The notes beneath the pieces were generated by a model. The model saw only the letters and a program-made list of their open reading frames with translations. It was not told the origin of the DNA and ran no database searches. A DNA stretch of 64,000 bases from Lathyrus oleraceus (lineage: Eukaryota; Streptophyta; Magnoliopsida; Fabales; Fabaceae). The stretch is from the NCBI RefSeq assembly GCF_024323335.1, contig NC_066581.1, forward strand, positions 300,102,536-300,166,535, in the 5' to 3' direction. Shown one piece after another: positions 1 to 9,980 of this stretch (positions are counted from its first letter, which is position 1; the number at the start of each line of letters is the position of its first letter). The position numbers and the translations under genes are program-made.

Positions 1-1066
1 TCCATCCTTTGGTTATGTCGCAACATCTCTGCAGCTTGCTCCTGAGGTGGTTGTGGCACCTGTCGGTCCAACTCTTCTTCAATTTAATCAGCTCCATTAT
101 TATTAGGATCTTCTTCAATAGGCTCAGGAGCATTCAGATCAAAAATCCAATTTGCCATGTTCTATGGATCTATACGATTCCTGTTAGGCATAATGACGCA
201 TCAAACTATCTTGTTCCTAACCACAGGGTGGTATCTCCCATCGTCTCTAATTTTGATAAGGTGCGAGGAGCGCAATAGTCGATATTAAGGAACTCGGCCG
301 ACAAGGAAGGTAAGTTAGCAAGCCTATCTCCCAGATTCAGGCCCAATGCTATGGAAGTGATGATTCCTCCAAAACAGAATGTTGTGTTGCCTCTCATGCA
401 GTTAGCCTGGATGTTGGCCAATAAGAACGGGGTAGCATTGAACGCCACCGGAGTGAACACACAGTGAAGGAAGAAAAGCTCCTTAGAGTTTACTTTATGG
501 TTGTTTACTCTTCCGAAGACCGTGTGTCCTAAGACTCGATGGAAATATCTGATAGCCGGGTTATGAATGTATGTTGTGTTGAGTGCATCCTAGCATGTGA
601 TGTTAACATTGGTAAGATTGTGCCATACTCCAAACGCTATTTCAGACCATTCGTCAGGGATATGACAGTGAACTCCATCTCCATGTCAGAAACCAAGTAT
701 TTGGGCTATTTGTGTTTGGTTCAAAGAATACTCAGTGCCAAACATTCTGAATGTGGCGAGTCTGGTAAGAAACTGAGTTGCACCGGGAGGTGTTATGTAG
801 GAGAATGAACTCAAGAATTCCAGGGTCAAAGCTTCATATGTTGGTTGTGGGTTGGTGTAGAGTTGCGTTAAACCAGAGGTGTTCAGCATCCATTCCACGC
901 CATCTAAAAGCTCCAACTCCTTCAGACAATCATTATCAACGTACCTCGTGGGTTGAACTGGGCGTTGATAGAACCCGAGGTAGTTGTATCTTTGCTGTTC
1001 ACCGGCCTCTCCCTCTCTGAATATCATTGTTGAAAGGTCGGGAGCAGGTCTCTCTTGACGGGCCAT
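1..1066 (-). pseudogene. ATHILA ORF1-like protein, copy B, with internal stops and running off the left edge
   Basis: One minus frame from an ATG at 1066 reads through 206 with in-frame stops near 688 and 560. Downstream of 206 an acidic, Gln-rich tail continues in another frame to the window edge. Recognisable blocks are LTLEFLSSFSYI, TFRMFGTEYSL, AIRYFHRVLGHTVFGR and a hydrophobic FCFGGIITSIALGL stretch. These match the same blocks of copy A (1827-3056) in order but at low identity. This family lies downstream of pol in Athila elements; its function is not known and an envelope-like role is only a suggestion. The stops make this a pseudogene. Confidence 0.7.
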
Positions 1067-1826
1067 GGTGTATGCAAATTGAGGTTTGGTGTAGAAGAAG
1101 TGGGTTTCGTGAGTTATAGGAAACTCACTTATTTCTGTTTAAATAGGAAGTGATGGAAGGGGTGATGGAGTGAATAATTGGGGGTTAATGGAGAAATAAA
1201 TGGGTCTGAGTGGGACAGTTATGGTGTGGGTGAACGGTTAGGGAAACAAAAAGAGTAGATGAGGAAGAAGAAAAGGATAGTGCGCCTCTGTTTTAATTAA
1301 AACAGAACACGCATTCTAGAGGTGTGACGAGCGTCATGTACCTGTTACGTTCATGTGACGAGCGTCACATGCAACAATCATATTTTTGCCTACGGAAAAT
1401 TTAAAAACTGACTGCATGCTTTATGATTAATTTCAGATTGTTTGCATGTTTATGAGTACATCATACTATCAGTACCATAGCAAAAATAGACATTATAATA
1501 ATTAGAAGAAAGTAAAGACAGTAACAGTATAGAAACAGAGTAATAAAACAATAGCAGCAGTATAAATAAAATAGCAGTAATATGGAAACAAAATAACAAG
1601 ACAATAACAGCAGTAAAAGTAACAAAATTGAACTGACAGAGGTAAATTAAATTGATCACAGAAGCAAGAAATAACAATTGTCATTTAGATTAAATGTAAA
1701 GACTAAAGTTAAAAGTAACAGTAAGCATTAAAAGAATAATAGCAGTAAAGTGCTCCCACCCACACTAAAACATAGCAGTGTCCTCATTGCTTTAATGTGA
1801 ATAGGAAAATTCAGCGATCAATGTAA
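1067..1826. other. Non-coding spacer between the two ATHILA ORF1-like genes
   Basis: No gene is visible. At 1318-1370 there are two GTGACGAGCGTCA-type palindromes. Around 1480-1680 there is low-complexity sequence made of AGTAA, ACAG and AGCAGT words, which gives chance reading frames. It is probably untranslated Athila sequence. Confidence 0.5.
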
Positions 1827-3056
1827 TTAGCCACGGTGCTGTCCCAAAGAAGCTACAACCTGGTTCAAGTGATCAAACTGTTCGACGGTGACATCCATTA
1901 AGCCTAAGACATCAAGGCACATGCTTTTTAGTTCATCTTTCACATTAGTAATTTCAGTATGGAAACCATCCAAACGGGTAAGAATTATGGTCAGATTTTC
2001 GGCATAAGATGGAATTTCAGGTTCATTCATATTATAGTAGTTTGGAGGGGTTTTAGGGTCAGATTCATCAACAGAGATAGGGTCATCATTATACTCATAA
2101 CTAGGTGGTGTCTCAGGAGGTGATGGTGGAGCAATGTGGTGTTCATCTAAATCATATAGCCAGTTATTACGGTTATGAACACTCGTTCTCTCATGGTTTG
2201 GAAAGGTAAATAGCTGGACAACTTCATTATTAATTAGGTAGTCAAAAGTGTCCGGTCCAAGGTTTCCTAAAATTCTTCGGTCAAAGCAAAAGTCAATATC
2301 CATGAGTCGGATGGGTCCAAAAGGTGTACGCTTGTTAAGTGGGTGTCTAAGTCCAATAGCATCAGCTATCATGGTCACTAGGCCGCCTATTAAGATTGGG
2401 GCACGATTGTTCTGTGCAAGGTTAACAAATTTTTCCATCATGAATGTTACAACATTTACATGTCGACCTTGGTCGACACAGAGTAAGATGAAAAGTTCAT
2501 CCCTTGACACTAAGGTGTTGTTCTCTTCTTTTCCAAATAGGGTGTGGGCTAGTATTTTGTGGAAGTAGCGGATAGTAGGGTTATGTATCGCTTGAGAGTG
2601 CATCTGGTGTGGGTCAGGGTGGTGATCTCCAGTTAAACTACCCCAAAAGTAATCCAAGTTAATGTCATTGATTAATTCCTCCTGGCGGGTAGTGAATACA
2701 AATGGGCCACTAGGAAATCCTAGAAGGTCAGCAAGGTCTCTATAGTTATAAGTGAAATCAATACCAAACAGCCTAAAGGAAATCAACCCTTTGTTGAGCC
2801 CGTAACCATGCTCGGGTATGTAAACTAGGGAGCTAAGGAATTTTAGGGTAAGCTCATGGTATATGACAAACCTTCTCTTAAAAGCAGCATTCTACCAACC
2901 TAGTTGGTTAAACATAAACAAGATACTATCGTGGATACCTAGCCTATCCATGGTAGGTCCATTATAATATATGGATAAAGCCATATCCTTCTGAGCTAAA
3001 TAATCATAACGTCTTCTCTGAACTCTATCTCTGAAAGTTGTATCTACTTGTTGCAT
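1827..3056 (-). pseudogene. ATHILA ORF1-like protein, copy A, one internal stop
   Basis: The frame begins at an ATG at 3056 and would encode about 409 residues. A TAG at 2894-2892 (codon 55) interrupts it, leaving an open stretch of 319 codons from 2786. Features are an N-terminal block with RRRYDYLAQKD, LTLKFLSSLVYI, SFRLFGIDFTYNYRDLADLLGF, IRYFHKILAHTLFGKEENN, ILIGGLVTMIADAIGL, then a Pro/Glu/Asp-rich linker and a C-terminal part rich in hydrophobic heptads. It resembles the ATHILA ORF-1 family (PF03078). It lies just after integrase, in the position where an envelope gene sits in Athila elements, but I see no clear signal peptide or membrane anchor. Confidence 0.75.
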
Positions 3057-3234
3057 GATGAAAATTAGTTACTAACTAGTTTTAAGTTTGCCTGTTAATT
3101 AGTAGCCAATATTACTAAGTTAGTAACGAAAAATAACAAGTACGTTACTGCATAGAATCAAGGAAAGGGAGCAAAATAAAAGTAATAATCAAAGAAGGAA
3201 AACACTTAAAATGAAAAACATAAAAATAACAAAA

Positions 3235-3315
3235 ATCAATAACAAATTAAAAAGAGGCGGGTTGTCTCCCATCGAGCACTTTGTTTAATGTTGTAAGTTC
3301 GACAATAACGTCGCG
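3235..3315 (-). other. Conserved post-pol untranslated block of Athila elements
   Basis: Read on the minus strand, this block holds ACATTAAACAAAGTGCTCGA followed by GGGAGACAACCCGC. The same wording occurs at 61940-61985 in Athila element 2. The block lies between the end of integrase and the ORF1-like gene. It is a useful lineage marker; any role is unknown. Confidence 0.6.
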
Positions 3316-3365
3316 ATATATCAGTTTTGGGGTTGAGCAGGCAACTCTATAAGTCTTAGGCTATT

Positions 3366-4706
3366 TCAATAGTTTCTATTATCAATATTATGATAATGCT
3401 TTAATCGCTGCCCGTTTACAACGAACGGTTCACTATTTCTACCCTTGATTTCCATCGCACCGCTTTTAAAAACTTTAGTAATTTCGAAAGGACCTGACCA
3501 CATAGATTTAATTTTTCCCGGAAAAAGCTTAAGTCTTGAATTAAATAGTAACACTACGTCGCCGACATTAAAGTCTTTCCTATATATACGTTTATCGTGC
3601 CACTTTTTAGTTCATTCTTTGTATATCTTGGCATTCTCATAGGCGTCTAGTCTAAGTTTTTCCAATTCGTGAATGTCTAAAATTCGCTTCTCGCCTGCGG
3701 AAGTATAATTTAGATTTAAGGTCTTAATTGCCCAATAGGCTTTGTGTTCTAACTCTACAGGGAGATGATACGATTTACCATAGACTAATTTAAAGGGTGT
3801 GCTCCCTATTGGGGTCTTGTAGGCTGTCCTATATGCCCACAGAGCTTCATTTAGTTTAGATGACCAATCTTTTCTAGATATTCCGACAGTCTTTTCTAGA
3901 ATTTGTTTGATCTCTCTATTCGAAACTTTGACTTGCCCATTAGTTTGTGTGTGATAAGGTGTTACTACACGGTGTCAGACTCCATACTTCAGAAGAAGTT
4001 TTCCAAATATATTTGATATGAAATGGGAGCCACCGTCACTAACTACTAGTTTTGGCACACCGAATCTAGGAAAGATGACGTTATTGAATAGATTAATCAC
4101 TACTCGTGTGTCATTTGTCGGAGAAGCTACAACCTCGATCCATTTTGAAACGTAATCAACAACTACGAGTATGTACTTATTACCAAAAGAAGACGAGAAT
4201 GGTCCCATGAAGTCAATCCCCCACACATCAAAGACTTCCACTTCTAAGATGCCTGTTTGTGGCATTTCCCCGTGTCTTGAAAAGTTACCAGTGCGTTGGC
4301 ACCGGTCGCAATTTATAACCATATTATGGACATCTTTCCATAGAGTAGGCAAAAAGAGGCCAGATTGTAAGATCTTAGCACAAGTTTTTGAAGTGCTTGC
4401 GTGCCCACCATAGGGAGTGGAATGACAATGAGAGATTATATCATCTATTTCATCCTCAGGAACACATCGACGGAAAATACCGTCGGCACCTCTCTTGAAA
4501 AGCAGAGGTTCATCCCAGTAGGATTGTTTTAGATCATGAAAGAATTTCTTCTTTTGTTGGTATGATAGGTCCGGTGGAAGTGCTCCAGCGGCTAGGTAGT
4601 TGACAAAGTCAGCATACCATGGCAGAGTTATATTCGTATGAATTTCTTCCACGGATTCTTCTATTTCGGTATCATTTAAGGTTAGCTCAGACACGTCGCT
4701 TTCCAT
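3366..4706 (-). pseudogene. Athila 1 integrase (HHCC, DDE core and C-terminal domain)
   Basis: Integrase joins element cDNA to host DNA in the nucleus. The minus frame from 4706 shows the zinc-binding part ([11 protein letters not shown] then CDRCQR), the first catalytic Asp in WGIDFMGP and the second in [13 protein letters not shown] near 3974 interrupts the frame. Past the stop, [14 protein letters not shown] and [10 protein letters not shown], with the catalytic Glu, are still readable, and the end reads LLFNSRLKLFPGKIKSMWSGPF, the C-terminal domain of gypsy integrases. At least one further stop lies in the C-terminal half. The catalytic residues are kept but the chain is broken. Confidence 0.88.
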
Positions 4707-4718
4707 TTGGGCTATAAG

Positions 4719-5504
4719 TCATTCGTAAGGGAAATCATCATTGATTGGAACTTGTTCAGGCTTGTTCCCTTCGATTCGTGATAAGTGGTCTGCTACTACG
4801 TTCTCAGTACCTTTCTTATCTTTTATTTCTAAGTCAAGTTCTTGTAAGAGTAGGATCCATCTTAAGAGTCTTAGTTTGGTATCCTTCTTACTTAGCAAGT
4901 ATCTAATAGCTACGTGATTAGTATAGATGATGGTTTTCGCTCCTACTAAGTAAGTACGGAGTTTGTCTAAAGCAAACACAACAGCTAGAAGTTCCTTTTC
5001 AGTGGTGGTGTAGTTTATTTGGGCAGGATCTAAGGTTCTACTTGCATAGTAGATCGCATGAAATTTTTTATCCTTCCTTTGTCCTAGAACTGCGCCTACG
5101 GCATAGTCACTCGCATTACACATGATTTTGAATGGTAATCTCCAGTCAGGTGGTTGCATGATAGGTGCGGTGATTAAAGATGTTTTTAATTGTTCAAATG
5201 TTGTTAAACATTTCTCATCAAAGATAAAGTCAACGTCTTTCATTAATAAACCAGTCAGTGGTTTGGTAATTTTCGAGAAATCTTTGATAAAGCGTCGGTA
5301 GAAACTGACGTGTCCTAAGAAGCTTCGTATTTCTCGTATGGTTTTCGGAGGCTGAAGATTTTCTATAATTTCGATCTTAGCTTTGTCTAATTCAATTCCT
5401 TTATCAGATACTACGTGTCCTAGCACGATTCCTTGTTGTACCATGAAATGACATTTCTCCCAATTCAATACGAGATTCATCTTTATGCATCTTTCAAGTA
5501 CCAT
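4719..5504 (-). pseudogene. Athila 1 RT connection and RNase H, active-site Asp residues changed
   Basis: An open frame of 261 codons covers the RT thumb/connection ([36 protein letters not shown]) and RNase H ([40 protein letters not shown]). Two positions that are normally Asp in this family read Asn: CNASDYA instead of CDASDYA and YTNHVAI instead of YTDHVAI. With those changes the RNase H should be inactive even though the frame is open. The frame ends at a stop at 4719 just before the integrase frame. Confidence 0.88.
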
Positions 5505-6151
5505 TTCAAGGTTTGATAGGCATCCTTCAAAGCTCTACCCACAAACAGAAAAGTCGTCCATAAAGACTTCCATAATGTCGTCAATAAAGTCAGCGAAGAT
5601 CGACATCATGCATCTTTGGAATGTTACGGGAGCGTTGCATAGTCCAAATGGCATTCGTCGGTAAGCAAATGTACCATAAGGGCATGTGAAGGTTGTTTTC
5701 TCTTGGTCGTCAGGATGGATAGGAATTTGAAAGAATCATGAATAACCGTCCAGATAGCAGAAGTGGGAATGCTTAGCCAATCGTTCAAGCATTTGATCAA
5801 TGAAAGGCAGAGGAAAATGATTCCTGCATCTAATAACTTCTTTACTTCATCCTTGACTACAATACTTAAGATTGGTTTGATCCTTCTCTGGTGTCCTCTA
5901 GAGGTTTTACAATCTTCCTCTAGCATAATGCGATGCATACAGATAGAAGGATTGATTTTTTTTAGATCAACAATGTTGTAGCCTAACGCAGTTGGATATT
6001 TTCTTAAGACATCTAGTAACTTTTCAGTTTCAATCTGTCCTAAGTCTACGTTGATTATTACTGGTTTTTTAAGTTCATTGTCTAGGAATTCGTATCTTAG
6101 GTTCTTGTGTAGTGTTTTTAATTCTAAGTCTGGTTTCTTCGAGCATGGCAT
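5505..6151 (-). pseudogene. Athila 1 reverse transcriptase, fingers region deleted
   Basis: The frame from 6151 carries the usual PR-RT linker (CMHRIMLEEDCKT, KDEVKKLLDAGII). Near 5835 it jumps into PLPFIDQMLERLAKHS in another frame, so the middle of the fingers (the block ending in CIDYRKLN in relatives) is missing, roughly 60-70 residues. After the jump, CYLDGYS, a stop, FFQIPIHPDDQEKTTF, FAYRRMPFGLCNAP and the catalytic FMDDF (about 5567-5590) can still be read. A deletion, a frameshift and stops make it inactive. Confidence 0.85.
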
Positions 6152-6253
6152 GTGATTGGATGTAAGTGATAAGCATTCGCTTAGACTGTCATTTTGGTAG
6201 GTTCACACCAATTATCATCTTCAAATATTGGAGGGATTTGGATTTTCATTATA

Positions 6254-7165
6254 TCAGAATATTGTGGTTTCTTGCATCTCCATCTCTCTTATGCACTCGT
6301 CTATGACATCAAGTAGATAACAAGTATCGTTTATAGCTACCTTTTGTAAGAATTGTGTCAAGATGAATTCAACTTTTTCTTCTCCAACTTCAAATGTTAG
6401 CTTGTCTCTTTTCACGTCTATTATGGCTCCGACAGTAGCTAAGAATGGCCTTCCTAATATAATAGGTGTAATGGCATCTTCTTTAATGTCCATGATTATG
6501 AAGTCGGTAGGAACGTAGAATTGTCCTACACGTACTAGGACATTCTCTAGTATACCAACAGGGTATTTGATTGAGCGGTCAGCTAGTTAAACAGACATCT
6601 TGGTTGGTCTTAGTTCTCCCATGTTGAGCCTTTTATAGATGGATAAGGGCATTACACTAATGTTGGCTCCTAAGTCGCATAGAGTTTTGTCTATGACAAA
6701 CTTTCCTATGACACAGGGTATGGAGAAACTACCTGGGTCTTTCAGTTTGGGAGGCATGTTGTTTTGGATTATTGCGCTACACTCAGCAGTAAGTGTAACT
6801 ATTTCGTTATCCTCGATCTTTTTCTTATTGGATAGGATCTCTTTAAGAAACTTAGCATATGAGGGCATTTGTGTGATAGCTTTTGTAAAGGGTATTGTGA
6901 TGTTTAGTTGCTTCAGAAGTTCAACAAATTTCTTAAATTGCCCTGCAGTTTTAGAATTTGCGAATCTTTGAGGATACGGAATGGGTGGTTTATAAGGTGG
7001 TGGAGGCACATAAGGTTTTTCTTTCTCTTCGGCCTCTTGGGTATTATCTTCCTTCTCCTTCGGTTCACTTACCTTCTTAGTTTTTGTTTTGTCAGGTTTT
7101 TGGCACATGGAAGGATTTTGAAGTCTTGGATCTACGGGTCCGTCTAGTTCTTTTCCACTTCTCAA
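6254..7165 (-). pseudogene. Athila 1 gag C-terminus and aspartic protease
   Basis: One frame runs from 7165 to 6254 with a single TAG/TAA-type break at 6587. The first part is a Lys/Glu- and Pro-rich gag tail (PYVPPPPYKPPIPYPQRF) and the block FVELLKQLNITIPFTKAI. The protease follows with the catalytic LCDLGANISVMPLSI and, after the stop, the flap region ILGRPFLATVGAIIDV. DLGA in place of DSGA is normal for Athila proteases. The domain order and spacing fit gag-pro of this lineage. Confidence 0.85.
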
Positions 7166-7204
7166 TATAACGGCATTTGCATGTCCTTTTGGATTAGGTT
7201 GTGG

Positions 7205-8110
7205 TTATCCAGGAAATGTGCCAGCAGGAGCAGCAATAGATGCTTGTTGTTGGACCACTTGTGAAATCTGTGTTTCAAGCATTTTGTTGTGGGTGGCTAA
7301 AGCGTCTACTTTGCTTGCTAATTGTTTAAGTTGCTCACTAGTGTGTATGTTTTGGTTCAAGAAGTCTTTGTTTGTTTGAGCTTGGATAGCTATGAAACTT
7401 TCCATCATTAATTCAAGGTTGGACTTCCTAGGAATGTTAGGAGCATTAGTAGTTAGCTTTTGATATCCAGGTGGAGCAGCAGGTGCTTGGCCAGGTGCAT
7501 ACAAGGTGTTGTTGTTCTTGTACGAAACGTTAGGATGGTTTTTCCAACCTGGGTTGTAAGTATTCGAATAAGGGTTTCCTTGTGCATAATTTACTTGATC
7601 AGTGGTGACTCCTGCTAATATCTGACATTCTGGTGCAGTGTGTCTAGGAATTCCATATAACTCGCAGTTTGGAGTTACGACAGCCACGGTGGCTGCAGGT
7701 GGTATGGTCAAGTTGTCTTACTTTTGAACAAGGGCATCTACCTTTGCATGGATGGTCAAGGCTACTGATTTCGTACGTTCCACCTTTTGTTTGGGACTTT
7801 TCTACTGGAGTTCTTTCACCTCCCCATTGGCAATGGTTTTGGGCCATGTTTTCAATGAGTTGATAGGCTTCGCTGTATGACTTGTCCATAAGTGCACGGC
7901 CCGCGGCAGCGTCTACTGTCAGTCTTGTGTTATACAGGAGCCAATTATAAAATGTGTGAATGATCACCCAGTCTTCGAGACCATGATGTGGATACATCCT
8001 CATCATGTCTTTGTATCTCTCTCACGCGTCGCAGAGAGATTCTGCATCTTTTTATCGAAATCCATTGATTTTAGCTCTCAGCATAGCAGTTTTGCTCGGC
8101 GGAAAATATC
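7205..8110 (-). pseudogene. Athila 1 gag, downstream part (after the Ogre insertion)
   Basis: Immediately left of the Ogre, the minus frame continues the capsid region with FPPSKTAMLRAKI, a stop, then ERYKDMMRMYPHHGLEDW. A frameshift near 7700 leads to the zinc-knuckle-like CELYGIPRHTAPEC, where the second Cys of the usual CELCG motif is Tyr. The remainder is Asn/Gln-rich (NPYSNTYNPGWKNHPN) with a hydrophobic heptad stretch (KQLASKVDALATHNKMLETQ) that may form a coiled coil. A stop at about 7205 separates it from the protease frame, which is otherwise in phase. Confidence 0.85.
8106..8110. repeat. Target-site duplication of the Ogre element, left copy (ATATC)
   Basis: ATATC directly precedes the TG of the 5' LTR and is repeated directly after the CA of the 3' LTR at 30711-30715. 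A 5-bp duplication is normal for LTR-retrotransposon integration. Confidence 0.95.
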
Positions 8111-9852
8111 TGTAGCACCTCAAATTTGCACCTATCATTGTACATACATTTTCATATTAGGTCATAGCATATCATGGTCCATTGCATAGCATTGCATTGC
8201 CTCTTTTGCCTCAAGTGCAAGCCAATCAAGGAATTAGGTCAAACTGATCAGGAGACCAGTCAACCAAGCAAGCAAGTGCATTTCTCAAGGAGCCAAGGCC
8301 TTAGGGGTTGGTCCAACAAGCTCACATGGCTTGGAGGTCTATTTGAAGTATTTTGGTCAAGGGTTGAAGGCTCAGAGGTCATCAGTTTGTGTACAGACAG
8401 TCAAAAGTCAAAGAAAGTCAACTGTCAGTCAAAGCAGTGGATGGTGGTCATTCTTGTGGAATTTGGGCACCATGATCAATAATCAAGAGTCCATACAACT
8501 TGGGACATCATTTGAAGTCAAGTCCTCAAGGAATTAGGGTTTGGAAGTCATCAGTCAATGCATAATCAGTCAGAAACCCTAAAAGTCAACTGTTGGTCAA
8601 CTGTCCATTTAATCAGTGATTGGATGATTGGAATTGGTTTGTGAGAGTTCATTCATGTCCAAATAGTCATCATACATCATGCCAAACACCATCATGGAAG
8701 AATTTGAAGCCAGATCAAAATTTCCCAAAATGGAAACTGGGCCTGTAACTGAAACCTGCCATAAATGGAAAGTCTTGATCCTCAAACTTACATTTTGATA
8801 CAAGCCTCAAATGAATTTTTGCCCAACATGAAAGTTGAAGATCTTGTTCTCCCATTTCCAAAAAGTCCTAGAACTCTCAATTCCCATGTGTGGTTGGCAA
8901 GTTACGATCAAATCGATTTCAGAAAATCTTGAACTTCAAAGGGCCATATCTCCCAAACCGTTTGGCCAATTTTGGTGGGTTTTTTCCTACAAGTCACATT
9001 TGATCCCCTCTTTCCAAAAATATAAATTTCATGAGCCAAAACTTCACCAATCAAAATGGCATATTTTGACTTTTCTCATTTAAATGTAAGTTTGACCAAG
9101 AGTTGACTTTTTGATATAAACATTTTTTCAACATTTGGCCAATTGGGAAAGCTCATAAATGTCATTTAGAATGTGTTTGCAAAGTCAAAATATGCAGTAC
9201 ATAAGGCCATTGCTTGGTTGCTTGAATTGTAAGAAAGGTACAAATTCACCATACTCGTCCATGCTTCCACAACCATGCCTTGTACTAGCAGCATTATGCA
9301 GCATTTTTCTGTCATGGTGAGCCTCACTTGCAGCCTGAAATCAACAGCAAGACAAGAAGCCATTCCTTGCTTGCTTAAATTTTGGAAAGGACACTTCCAC
9401 TCCATGCTTCCAACAATACCTTGTACTATCCAAGCAAAGCTTATGCAGGATTTTTCTGTCCTTTTGGACACAAATGCTGCAGCCAACATAACAATAGTAA
9501 AACCAACTCACTGAGGCAAAAAAGGGCTGGCTCTCTCTCACTTGGCAAGGATAGCAAAATTCCATCAAAAAACACAAACTCACCTTGCTTATGCCTATCA
9601 AAAAAAAACCAGTCCAGAAAAATACCAAGGAGACAAATGCCTTGGACTGTACCACAACCTAGCAGAGTACATCATATCATTTTTTCTGTCAAAATGAAAA
9701 ACAAATAGCAGCCACAAAAACAACATCCACACTCCTCTCAAACCTCACTCTTGCTATGCATTTCTGTTTTGCTGCCAAAGACTTCAAAATGACATGAACC
9801 CTGCCTTACCTTGCCAGCCACCATCCAACTGCAGTAAAATCAATTGCCTACG

Positions 9853-9980
9853 GCAGCACAAAAACCCTGCATTTGACCCTTGGCCTTGGCATCTCATTCA
9901 CTCTGTCCAAACTCAAGCAGCACCAAAACCCTGCATTTGACCCTTGGCCTTGGCATCTCATTTCTTCTGCCCCAAACCAA
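9853..9980 (+). repeat. 64-bp direct duplication in the Ogre LTR
   Basis: Two adjacent units starting at 9853 and 9917 share GCAGCAC, ACCCTGCATTTGACCC and TTGGCCTTGGCATCTCATT. The same pair is in the 3' LTR at about 25470-25597, so it predates this insertion. Confidence 0.85.

Noticed and set aside
1450..1684. Hydrophobic ORFs resembling membrane proteins
   Set aside because: They read low-complexity AGTAA/AGCAGT sequence on the complementary strand; two frames are open at once.
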